Source of the DNA: Globomyces pollinis-pini
Taxonomy: Eukaryota > Chytridiomycota > Chytridiomycetes > Rhizophydiales > Globomycetaceae
Direction: 5' to 3'
Length of the DNA: 64,000 nt
NCBI GenBank assembly: GCA_025399215.1
Contig: MU621158.1
Span: 1-64,000, forward strand
Shown here: one piece after another, positions 53,181 through 63,241 of the stretch
Layout: each line of letters starts with the position of its first letter
How positions within the stretch are numbered: the first letter of the stretch is position 1
Notes under the pieces: generated by a model
What the model was told of the DNA's origin: nothing
Seen by the model: the letters and a program-made list of their open reading frames with translations, nothing else
Database searches by the model: none
Made by a program: the position numbers and the translations under genes

Positions 53181-54950
53181 ATGAACGCTACAAATTTCAT
53201 AAACAATTCATTCGCTCCTTTGCCAAATCAATCCATCGATATCATCTCTCCTGCTTCAAATAAAGTCATCGGTAAAGTTGCTTTGTCTTCCCCTGATCAG
53301 GTCGACGCTGCCGTTCAAGCCGCTCATAATGCTTTCTTGTCCTGGAGGTTCTCTCAATAATCCCTAATCCTAGGTAAACTATATTATCACTAATCCTGCA
53401 GGTAATCCCTACCTTTCTTATTCTTAAATAGTTCTCTCACCGTCAAATCTAGAATTCAATACTTGATTCGTTTCCATCAGCTCGTCATCAAGCACAAAGG
53501 TGAGTGCCTTATTGTTTAATTCTCCCAGATGAACTCGCTGATCTCATTGTTCTGGAACATGGAAAAGTATCTATCACTTATCTTACAAATTAGACCAAAG
53601 AAGAAGCTTTGGCGGAAGTCGCAAAAGGAAATGAAACAGTCGAATTTGCCCTATCTCTTCCTCAAATTTACCTTGGAACTCACTTGGAAGTCAGCAGAGG
53701 AGGTACCCTAATCTTCTCTAACTGTAAATAGTCCATTGCCAAGATGTTCGTAGACCGCATGGTGTTGTAGTTTCCATCGTCCCTTTCAGTATTGTTATGA
53801 ACAATCTTATGATTAGATTTCCCTTTCATGGTTCCAATGTGGACTTTACCTATCGCCATCGCAGCTGTAATTACCTACCATTTATCTCTAGGGAAACACC
53901 TTTGTGTTAAAACCTTCCGAAAAGGTCCCATTAACTATGGGATTTACTATGAAATTGATTCAAGAAGCAGGTATTCAACACTTCAATATGATTTACATAA
54001 GGATTCCCTGAAGGTGTCGTCAATATCGTTCATGGTACCGCCTCAGTCGTCCAGCAGCTTTGCGACCATCCGAAAGTCAAAGCAGTCACATTTGTTGGAA
54101 CATCACATGTTGCCGAATTACTCTCCCATCGTTGTAGACTCTTAAATAAACGTGTCTTGTGTCTTGGTGGTGCTAAAAATCACTTGGTCGCATCCCCAGA
54201 TTGTGATATTGATATGGCTTCATCTGATATTGTTGCATCATTCTCTGGCTGTTCTGGTCAACGTTGTATGGCCGCATCCGTCTTACTTACCATTGGATCA
54301 CAACCTAAATTATTGGAAGCAATTGTGAAAAAAGCAGAAGCACTTGGACCAGCTCAATCTGGCAAAAACATTGGACCTGTCATTGATGCCATCTCACGGG
54401 ACAAAATCGTTCGATATATCGAAGAAAGTGAAAAAGGAGGTGCTAAAATATTACTGGATGGTCGTAAATGGATCACCAGGGATGATTTGAAAGCAAGTGG
54501 TGGATTTTGGGTCGGACCAACCGTCATTTTGCACACCAACAAAAAAGACTCTGCATTACATGACGAAATATTTGGACCTGTGATCAGTATCTATGAATGT
54601 AGCACCAAAGAAGAAGCCATCGAGATTGAAAATGCAAACCCGTATGGAAATGCTGGTAACCACATTTTTACAATTAACGACAGCTTGCATCTACACCAAC
54701 CAAGGTGCTATTGCTGAATGGTACACCAAACGATTCAGTGCTGGTATGCTCGGAGTTAATATTGGGGTAAGACGTCTTAACTAACTTGAAGGTACCCGTA
54801 CCTCGTGAACCCTTCTCCTTTGGTGGAATCAATCGATCCAATTTCGGTGATTTTGATATTACTGGTTTGGGTGGGTTAGAATTCTTTACTCATCATCGTA
54901 AAATCACCACCAAATGGACTCCTCCAAAGGAAGCCAGCTGGATGAGTTAA
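53181..54950 (+). CDS. ALDH6A1: Methylmalonate-semialdehyde dehydrogenase (CoA-acylating)
   Basis: Ten exons give 487 residues from ATG 53181 (MNATNFINNSFAPLPNQSID). The enzyme belongs to valine and thymine catabolism and makes propionyl-CoA from methylmalonate semialdehyde. Family-specific blocks: SWSSLTVKSRIQYLIRFHQ, VEFALSLPQIYLGTHLEVSR, MVPMWTLPIAIAAGNTFVLK, VTFVGTSHVAELL, LGGAKNHLVASPDCD, catalytic Cys in FSGCSGQRCMAASV, GVNIGVPVPREPFSFGG and the end HHRKITTKWTPPKEASWM. Introns are 84, 29, 27, 29, 28, 25, 31, 28 and 25 nt. The first (53348-53431) is three AG|GT-joined modules of 26, 28 and 30 nt. No mitochondrial leader is obvious. Confidence 0.95.
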
Positions 54951-55128
54951 TTTGTTGCTCTGGGAATTATAAAAATCACTCATTTGAACCTATAAGTTTA
55001 ATATTTTTTTGGAAATTTGAATTTGAGCTGTTTCGATACCAATCTTGAACTATTAGATTAAATACATCTCTAACGTTGTATAAGTACTCTCGTTGTTCTT
55101 TAGTACTCTTTGGTCCAACGCGAATCCC

Positions 55129-56860
55129 ATGACGATTTCCATTTTTCACTTTCAACCATGTCAGTAAACAGGCAGTAAAACAACAACAAGTAACGTCTAG
55201 CTTAGAAGTAACCGACACACAATCAGGAGAAACACATACAATCCCAATCGTTGAAGATACAGCCAGTAGTACCGAATTTACAAAATTGGGAATCACCATC
55301 TATGATAATGGCTACCTTAACACTGCAGTCTGTCGTTCATCAATTGTAACATCCATATTCTAACATTACCAGAGCTACATTGATGGTGACAAGGGTATTT
55401 TACGATACCGTGGGTATGATATTGAAGAGTTAGCTGAAAAGTCATCATTTCTCGAAGTCTCTTATTTGCTCATCTTTGGAGATTTACCAACTAAGCAACA
55501 ATTCCAAGTATGGCTAAAAGCAATTAATTGAAAATAGATTTGGGAAAATCGAATGATGAACCATACGTTTATCCATGAAAACTTGATTGACTATTTACGA
55601 GTGATCAACCACAAACAATTAACAAATTTAGAGCTTTCGGTATGATGCGCATCCTATGGGAATGGTGATATCAGCTCTAGCCACTCTGTCAACTCTACAT
55701 CCTGAAGCCAATACTGCACTCAATGGCGATGTACGCAAAATCACATATTGACTCTACAGGATATTTACGATTCCGAATCCATGGTTATCAAGCAAATATT
55801 CAGATGTTTGGGTAAATTACCTACTATCGCAGCTTGTGCTTATCGTCATCGTATCGGTCGATCTTACAATTATCCTTCGGATCAATTAGGATATACTGAA
55901 AACTTTCTATACATGTTGGATAGATTATCAGAAATTAATTATGTTCCACATCCGAAATTGGCACATGCATTAGATGTGATTTTCATTTTACATGCTGATC
56001 ATGAATTGAATTGTAGTACTGCAGCGATGCGACAAATGGCATCTACAGGAATCGATCCATTTATTTGTTTATCAGGTTGGTTTATTTTTTATATATTGAT
56101 TTATACGTTTAGGTGTGATAGGTATGTTTCTAATTATAAAGGTGCTGCTTCAGCTTTATATGGACCATCTCATGGTGGTGCTAATGAAGCTGCTCTCAAG
56201 ATGTTGGAAGGTATTCACTTCACACCTCTTTTAATTCTATAGAAATCGGCTCGGTTGAAAATATCCCAGCATTCCTTGAAGTAAACTGACAATAATTGAT
56301 GGATAGGATGTGAAAGCAAAAAAACGTAGATTGATGGGATTTGGACATCGTATTTATAAATCGTATGATCCAAGAGCAAAAATTTTAAAGAAAATATCTC
56401 ATGAAGTATTTGAAGTTATGGGACGTAGTGATTTGATTGATGTTGCCATGGAGTTAGAACGTATTGCATTAAATGACGGTATTTATTTGAAAAAAATGAG
56501 GTGTTAATTATCTAGAATATTTTATCAAACGTAATTTGTATCCAAATGTGGATTTCTATTCCGGTATTATTTACAAAATGATGGGATTTCCAGTATTTAA
56601 AAAGTAACCTAACCGCTAGACTGATTTCTTCCCCGTATTGTTCTGTCTTGCCCGAACAGCAGGTATAACAACTGATAAATTAATAATTAGGATGGTTGGC
56701 ACATTGGAAAGAGCAACTGAAGGATCAAACTCCTATTTTCAGACCAAAACAGGTATACGTTGGAAAATCAAAACGTGCCTATGTACCAATGCATCAAAGG
56801 AAATCTACTGAAGATCCTGCAATGCCTACTCGTTCTCGTAAAGATTTATCTACACACTAG
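55129..56860 (+). CDS. Citrate synthase, bacterial/peroxisomal-type
   Basis: Twelve exons give 455 residues. Landmarks: [77 protein letters not shown] (His), [19 protein letters not shown] (His), [33 protein letters not shown] (catalytic Asp), and the C-terminal [20 protein letters not shown]. The C-terminus, HWKEQ...RPKQVYVG, is that of the hexamer-type enzymes used in bacteria and plant peroxisomes, not of typical mitochondrial synthases. No SKL tail is present. Introns are 31, 27, 30, 31, 29, 66, 32, 26, 37, 27 and 28 nt; the 66-nt one (56076-56141) is a 37+29 tandem. The first exon ([10 protein letters not shown]) rests on phase only. The product supplies the citrate or glyoxylate cycle. 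Confidence 0.92.
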
Positions 56861-56929
56861 TCAATTGACACAATATAATACATTGTTTGAATCATTTGTC
56901 TTCACATGTATATTGATTTATATGTAATT

Positions 56930-59900
56930 TTATTCATAAGATTTACTGAGTAAATACATAGCCTTTTCATTTACTTCCGAAGCTTCAGGTAAATTATACA
57001 ATACACTTAAAATATCCGGATTAGGTTTAATAGTGTAACAACATTGTTGAAATTCCATAATATTTCGAATGATTTTACTAATCATTTCACGTTTGGAAAA
57101 ATTGATAAGATGATCGACAAAATCCGGGTTTCCATCTTCGATATACGTTACTAGGAGTGAGATAATGATAGTAAAAGTTACGATCCGTAAGGTAGGTTCC
57201 TATAAAGGGTATACAAGGTGGTGCTATTGATTTTATACTGGCTCGATAATTTTTATAGGATCCAGATGCGGCCATTAATGTTTCCATTTCTTGGCGTTTC
57301 TAATTTGGTTAATACTACAATATTTACTTTAATGGTTTTGGGTGATACTTCAGCCAAAGTTTTACTTAATCTCATTATACATGCTTTGTTGATTCCTGCA
57401 ATAATAGACATTAATGTTGAATAATTATTCATTGCCATTAGATGCTGTCATATTAGTAGTCATTTGGTTACCGAAGCGATATCTATTAGTTTGCTGATTC
57501 GATCTGCTCGACCTTTTACAGTTTTATGTTCCAATATAGACTTATTACACGTTAGAAATTTAATATTACTTGAGTAACCCATCGAGCATTTGTATTGAAT
57601 CGACGAGTGAGTGCAAATATACCTGGTGCTCGTGTCGCACCATCTTTCTTTGACCATGATTGATTCAACAACTCCGTAGACTGATATTATATATAAAAAA
57701 ACTTACAGCCAAATCTGAAAATAAAGTCCATTCAATAAAAGTCAATTGTTGAGCTACTTCTTCACTTGGAATCGACATCAAATTAACTTTACTTTCTTGG
57801 GGTATCTATGATCAATTTTACATAAAGAATTTTACACTATAGGAAAGTCGGATTTTAGGAGCAGATATCAACCCACCATCTCTCTATTCATCAATACCTA
57901 CAATCTTACCAATCGTGTAATATTTTTTCTAATCTGTTTGGCAGTTGAAAAATGATCTTTGGAAATAATACGATCTGAAAATTCCAATAGCTCATTGCAA
58001 TTACGAACCCCATCGATAGGATTTAAAAACCCGGACGGATATTTCTTTATCCATTGCAATAGAATGTTACAGATACGTAACTGTATTGGTTTTCTTAATT
58101 TCTCAAATTCAGTCCAATTCTGATTTTCTAAATTCAAGACCGTATAACTAAAATCAACATCTAATACTGTTACCTTTGAACTAGTAATTGAATAACAGTG
58201 GAAGTATCGGTGAATGATTGATATGTCAATAGAAAAGTTTTGATATAATCATGATCTATTGGTTAGTTTCATACTTTTACATTCGACTGAATTTTCGGAT
58301 GAAACGGCAGTTAGATTGATGATCAAATCATCTAACGTCCCACTTTTTAAATTTCCAAAAATAGAATTGATATTTGAATTTAATTTAGACTATATAGTTA
58401 ATTCAAATAGAGTACTGGAATTTCATCAGTGGCTTTCCATTGAACGACAAGTTGATCATTTGCAGTTAGATTGAGGTCAGAGATTGAAAGTGATAAATCC
58501 AGTTCTGATATTAGAATTTTTTTAAATTACGTTGGTTGGAGTTAGTATGGGTGATACTATCCATTCGTTCCAACTGATATCCGAACTTTCTACAAATCAA
58601 AGTTTTGTAATCATTCAAGGTCAATTCTTCATCCAAGTCAAGTTTCCAGATGTAATCCATATTTGTGGATGATTTGATCATTGACGATATCATCTTTGGT
58701 TTATAGATGAGTTTATCATTGACTGAAATTTCTTTCAATATAGTCCAAAGATTATCAGTAGGTTTGTATAATTCATCCATACAATTCACCAGTATATAAT
58801 CTTTGGACGGTTTGAGCATCATGATAGGCAATAAATCGGTAAGTTGTGATACGGTTATCGTTGAATCCACTAATAATTCAATGGTTTCGGTATGAATCAT
58901 TAATTTCAATAACTCTTTTTCAATTCGATACTCTAAAGGAAGCGATTGATTGATATGGTATGAATTGATCATTTGATTGGGATTTAACCAAACATTTGTG
59001 TCTGTCATGTACAAACCATAGGTACCTTTACGAGAAAACGATAGTTTTCGATTCGATACCTGAAACTGCACAATAGACAACATATCTAAGCATGAAAACA
59101 CTAAATCAAATTACCCGATACTTTGAAGGTTGGTAATACTTTAATAGCGATTTTTTGATTAAACTCTACCAATAAAATCCTAACCACCATTTCATCAACC
59201 AATTCTCGAAACTCAATAACATCCTATCATCAATATTAAAAAAATACTCACATCTTTCTCGAAATCATATTCAGTCAATGATCGAATAGAATCTAACCAA
59301 GTTCCAAGTTTAGGATGATACAATCCAAATACTTTATCATCCATTTGTAACCTTTTCTTCAATACTTTGATCGTATCATCAACTATACATTCAATATCAT
59401 ATTTAACAAGATATGTTTGGTTGGATGGTGGACAACAAACAATAATATCATGAAATGAATCAATGTTTTTCAACTTAAATTCATCCTATCGTATTAGTTA
59501 TTGAAAATGGTACTCCAGATTGAATATCATAATTCCCAATTGAATTTTCGAAATAGAACCAGTGTGTGATTCCAGAAACGTTACGATCTTTACGACCTAG
59601 TAAAAGACTGTTTTCAAACTGTTCATCAGTTGCTCTGTCCGATTCAGGTACGATTTGTAATTGTGTAATGATATCTTGAATGACTTCATTAACAGTTGAT
59701 GTCAATTGAATTTTGATGGATGAAGTTATTCCTTTCCAATTTATTTTACAATCCACTTTTGAAATATTTTGAGTTCCATAAGGTTTGAAAATACTTGCTT
59801 CACCTATTTATGTTAGTATGATTGAATTACCAGTGAGAACAGAACATGTTTCGAAATCACCTGTAGGTGATCCTAGAGTGCTTCCAATCATGGATTGCGT

Positions 59901-60593
59901 TCCAAACATGGATTGTGTGCCAATAAAACTCTGACTTTGATTCAAACTAGCATGCTTTTGGTTTAACAAGTTTCCAGTTGACCCCCCTTTATCTTTTCCT
60001 AAATAAATCTGATTTGAAATATACCTGAATAGAATCAATAAACAGCTATTATTACCTGTTAAATGAAATTAATGAACATTGAACAAAAAACCTATGATAA
60101 GTTCACAACACAACGCAAACCTGAACAAATCAAAAACAAAAATCTACAAACCTTTCTTTTTAAATGAAAATATAGATCCCATAGAACCTCGTGATTTTGT
60201 CAATTCCTTCACATTTGATAAACTAGACGAACTATTATTAAGTGAACCAGTAGGATGCACAACAATAGCCTGAATCCCTTGTAAACTGCTACTGGTCGAA
60301 ATAGATGATGATGCATCTGAAACTCGTTTTTGATGTTGACGTGATCTTCTTCGATCTTGAGATCCATCTGAACTTGCCAACATCTGATATGATTGTGATT
60401 TCATAATTCCTAATATTGATTGATTGGAAATATTTTACCTATTTTGGGAGTTGCCTATTTTTTTGGACATTTAGTACTCAACTTTTTTTGTTACCTCAAA
60501 TGTTTCGTTTTCATCAATGTCTTCAATGATAATATCTCGTAGTGGTCTTAGTAGGTTGATTTCCTCTCGCATATCCAGAATTGTCGGTTCCAT
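56930..60593 (-). CDS. Ras guanine-nucleotide exchange factor with ubiquitin-like/FERM-F0-like repeats
   Basis: Nineteen exons give 1009 residues from ATG 60593. Order: a disordered Ser-rich N-terminus (QDRRRSRQHQKR, DASSSISTSSSLQ); several ubiquitin-fold segments resembling talin F0/RA domains (VFGLYHPKLGTWLDSIRSLT; TYGLYMTDTNVWLNPNQMIN); a REM domain (KSGTLDDLIINLTAV, YIKTFLLTYQSFTDTSTVIQ); and a C-terminal RasGEF domain of about 240 residues (VAQQLTFIEWTLFSDLA, ALTRRFNTNARWVTQSILE, ASGSYKNYRASIKSIAPPCI, GTYLTDLTYIEDGNPD). It should load GTP on a Ras-type GTPase. Introns are mostly 25-31 nt; intron 3 (59999-60151) is five AG|GT-joined modules, and a 16-nt exon lies between introns 1 and 2. 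The spliced length is an exact codon multiple. Confidence 0.88.
59999..60151 (-). other. Five-module tandem intron
   Basis: On the minus strand modules are 60121-60151, 60092-60120, 60056-60091, 60025-60055 and 59999-60024 (31, 29, 36, 31, 26 nt), each beginning GT and ending AG. Removal of the 153 nt keeps the RasGEF frame (FKKK joined to GKDKGGSTGN). Confidence 0.8.
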
Positions 60594-60968
60594 CGTATCT
60601 CAATTCTATGTTGTGTGTTTTGTAAACAATGGAAAACAAGTCTACACTTATTTTTATACATTTCAAATTTAGACTATTGTTTATTTATTTTGTTTATCGA
60701 TTTATTGGACCTTTTTTTTTTAGTTATCGATTTGTTCTATTTGGTTATACAACTTTGTTATTGATAAAATAATTTAAAACCATTTCACTAGATTGTCATA
60801 ATTGAATTATGTATGAGTCAAATTCTAACACGTTTATTATACTTCCTTTGAATTATAATTATTTATCGAATCCCAAATTAATGAAATGAAAATAAAGCTA
60901 ATTTCGAACGTGTCAAGAGTTTAAAAAATGTTTTTTAAAAATGGGTTAATTGAAAACAATGTAAATGA
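60594..60968. other. Divergent intergenic region, 375 bp
   Basis: Between the RasGEF gene and the mini-cortactin gene. AT-rich with poly-T runs, no gene seen. Confidence 0.5.
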
Positions 60969-61214
60969 ATGGAGAGAAAAAAGTTGACGGAGATGTGGAA
61001 AGCAACGGCAGCGTTACCTAAACCAGCAATCAATCCTGCACCAGAAGATGACTGGGACAGTGATCCAAACTTTGTAAATGACGTTAGTGAAAAGGATCAA
61101 CGTTGGGGAAATCAAAAAACAATTGATGATAAAGCAGCATTGGATTCTGTCAATATGGCAGGTGAAATTGAAACATTAATTGGTAGATTTGAGAAAAGCA
61201 GTCCAAATAAATGA
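60969..61214 (+). CDS. Cortactin/HS1-like N-terminal acidic (Arp2/3-binding) mini-protein
   Basis: Exon 1 from ATG 60969 gives 81 residues: MERKKLTEMWKATAALPKP, then PAPEDDWDSDPNFVNDVSEK and DQRWGNQKTIDDKAALDSV. The block DDWDSDPNFVNDVSEKDQRW matches the start of animal cortactin and HS1 almost residue for residue, including the DDW Arp2/3-binding core. There is no cortactin-repeat array or SH3 domain. A downstream open piece at 61252-61319 (SENEWKEKAAATKKSYGAPA) is probably a last exon, but no in-phase donor was found for that exact start; an acceptor ending at about 61270 would connect in phase. Likely role: activating or stabilising branched actin, alongside the villin gene in this window. 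Confidence 0.75.
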   Translation: MERKKLTEMWKATAALPKPAINPAPEDDWDSDPNFVNDVSEKDQRWGNQKTIDDKAALDSVNMAGEIETLIGRFEKSSPNK

Positions 61215-61617
61215 TAAAAATATGGTTCGTATAATGATAACTGATTGTAGAGTGAAAATGAATGGAAAGAAAAGGCAGCGGCTACAAAAAAGAGTTATGG
61301 TGCACCAGCATCGAAATAAAGTGCATTGATAGGATATTAATCGTAATTTTTGAGGAAATGCTATCGTGAAATGATATGTAGCATTTATTTCGACTATTCC
61401 AGAACAGCAGGTTTTTATCATATGGACAAAATTATAGATAAGATTGATGAAATGGTTTAAGAGGATGTTTCAAGAAACATAGTACGAAAATCAGAAATGG
61501 TAAATATAAGTAAGCTTAAAGATAGACGTGAAAACCACGCAATAACAAACGCTTGTGTTTAAGCAACTGGTGCGTGAGTATTTATTGGGCTAATAAATAT
61601 AGAAGTTGAGAGTCGAT
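61215..61617. other. Probable last exon of the mini-cortactin gene, then intergenic
   Basis: 61252-61319 is coding-like on the plus strand (see mini-cortactin). From 61320 to 61617 nothing is recognised. Confidence 0.4.
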
Positions 61618-62325
61618 TTATAATGGCTTTGTAGCTTGATAGCAGTAATAATCAAAACCACCCTTTTCTGAATCCAGCGTATGAACGGTAATAACGAATT
61701 CAGGAACAAGTTCTAAAAACCTAAACGTTAGAATATTTGGATAACCTAAGTATAATTAATTTAGGAACAAAAACCTTTTTCTAAAATGAGGTTGAACAAA
61801 AGTGATATGTAAGAAGGATCCACCAGGCTTAAGTTGTTTATAAACCTGCTTGATATAAATAGCGACTTTATCCAAAATTTCCTGTTCAGGATCCCAAGGA
61901 TCAAACTTTGACACCAAGAGTGCATCCAATGTACCTTTATCCAGAGCGATATCGAACGTACCAGTGGACTGAATACATGCCTCTAAATCGTAAATATCGC
62001 CCTCCAGCCAAGTCATGAGAGGCATATGGGCACAACGTTCTTTCATTTGAGATATGACAAGAGGAGAGTAATCAATATTGGTGATGGAGTGGTAACCAAT
62101 ATTGTATAAATCTATAGGCAGAGTACTGTTTCCACAACCCTAAAGACATAAATAGAGAAATGATACCAAGTGAATAATGGAATGTGAAGGTAGCATAAGA
62201 GAGGTGAGAATAGGGCATTGGTTTAGCGACAAGAACCAGTCGAAAGTATCTTTGTCGTCAGAATATCTAGTATCCCAGTACTGTTTGAGTTCATATTCGG
62301 AATTGTGAGCAGGTAAGTTTTCCAT
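61618..62325 (-). CDS. Class I SAM-dependent methyltransferase, METTL13/EEF1AKMT4-like
   Basis: Three exons give 208 residues from ATG 62325. The family start is clear: LPAHNSEYELKQYWDTRYSD, DTFDWFLSLNQCP. Motif I is formed across intron 1 (IIHLGCGNSTLP), followed by NIGYHSITNIDYSPLVISQM, the acidic turn WLEGDIYDLE, FDIALDKGTLDALLV and LKPGGSFLHITFVQPHFRKR. Relatives methylate lysines of eEF1A. Introns are 27 nt and 54 nt; the second (61721-61774) is a 29+25 tandem joined AG|GT and its removal gives RKRFLELVPEFVIT, running to the stop at 61618. Confidence 0.88.
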
Positions 62326-62459
62326 AGTGCTTTAGTGTAGTAAAAATATTAATATTAGTAAGTATCCAAGGTAGCAATTGCTGGTAATTCAAATACTGGT
62401 AGAGAGTGTCTGGTTGTGTTGGAGAGACAGGAAAGGAATAAGTAACACAATAATTTTCA

Positions 62460-63077
62460 ATGATGAACAACAGTTTTCAACCGATCCAATTACCAGATGA
62501 TGATGTGGAAGCAGCAACCGGTGGTGGGTATGTGAACAAGTATGAGACTAGTTTGGCAATTCGCTTGGACTTGGAAGCTGCTTTGGCTTATTTGTTTGGT
62601 ACTGTCAATAACTTCTACGTCGTATTATTACTTACTACTACTTACTACTACTACTTATATTACTATTAGTAACGGATAGTACTATTAAATTTGTGCTTGA
62701 TTACTTACTAATACCATTAGGTGGTGTATCTGCTATCTTACTCATTGTACTGGAATTAAAAAATGATTACGTTCGCTTTCATGCTTGGCAATCTTTACTG
62801 TTATTCGTCTCGTCTCTGGTATCCATATCAAACTCACTTCTAGTCAACCATCGTATTCCTCTCATTATTCTCTTCCTTCCTCTCTTCATTAGCCTTCTCT
62901 TTATATATCTTATCAACTGTTTACTTGGCGTAATTTAATTATCTGTTAATTGTTTAGCTACAAAGCTTACTTGTTCTCTGATTCACTCGATAGATTCAAG
63001 TTCCCTTACCTTGGACAGGTATCTAATCATCTTTCATTGACTACTAGATTGCTGAGAACTGGGTGGATGCTGAATGA
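62460..63077 (+). CDS. UPF0132/Tic20-like four-helix membrane protein
   Basis: Five exons give 137 residues from ATG 62460. The family signature is YETSLAIRLDLEAALAYLFG joined to GVSAILLIVLELKNDYVRFH, then AWQSLLLFVSSL. After two small introns come helices 3-4 and a conserved tail, YKAYLFSDSLDRFKFPYLGQ and IAENWVDAE, as in fungal UPF0132 proteins. Function is unknown; the fold resembles Tic20/DUF4870. Introns are 122, 25, 28 and 29 nt. The 122-nt intron contains a TTACTACTA run. Only the spliced frame carries the conserved tail. Confidence 0.88.
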
Positions 63078-63241
63078 TTTATAGTACTAGCTAGTGTTTG
63101 ATTATAATATACTCTTTTGTTACCATGACTTATGAATTGGTATCCATCATTTGTACTATAACTACAATCATGGATCGTATTAGATACTATTGACTACCAT
63201 TGTAGTACCTTGTCCACTCTCTCGTCACATTCTTTTCATTA

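Noticed and set aside
54976..55299. Minus-strand 107-codon gene at the citrate synthase start
   Set aside because: The plus strand codes for the citrate synthase N-terminal region here, and the minus frame has no family features.
57843..57914. RasGEF intron with GT-AG halves of 12 and 14 nt as another tandem intron
   Set aside because: The halves are far below the minimal intron size, so the AGGT there is taken as chance.
56930..60593. True talin gene
   Set aside because: The GxWL motifs recall talin F0, but the C-terminus is REM plus RasGEF and no talin rod or I/LWEQ domain is present.
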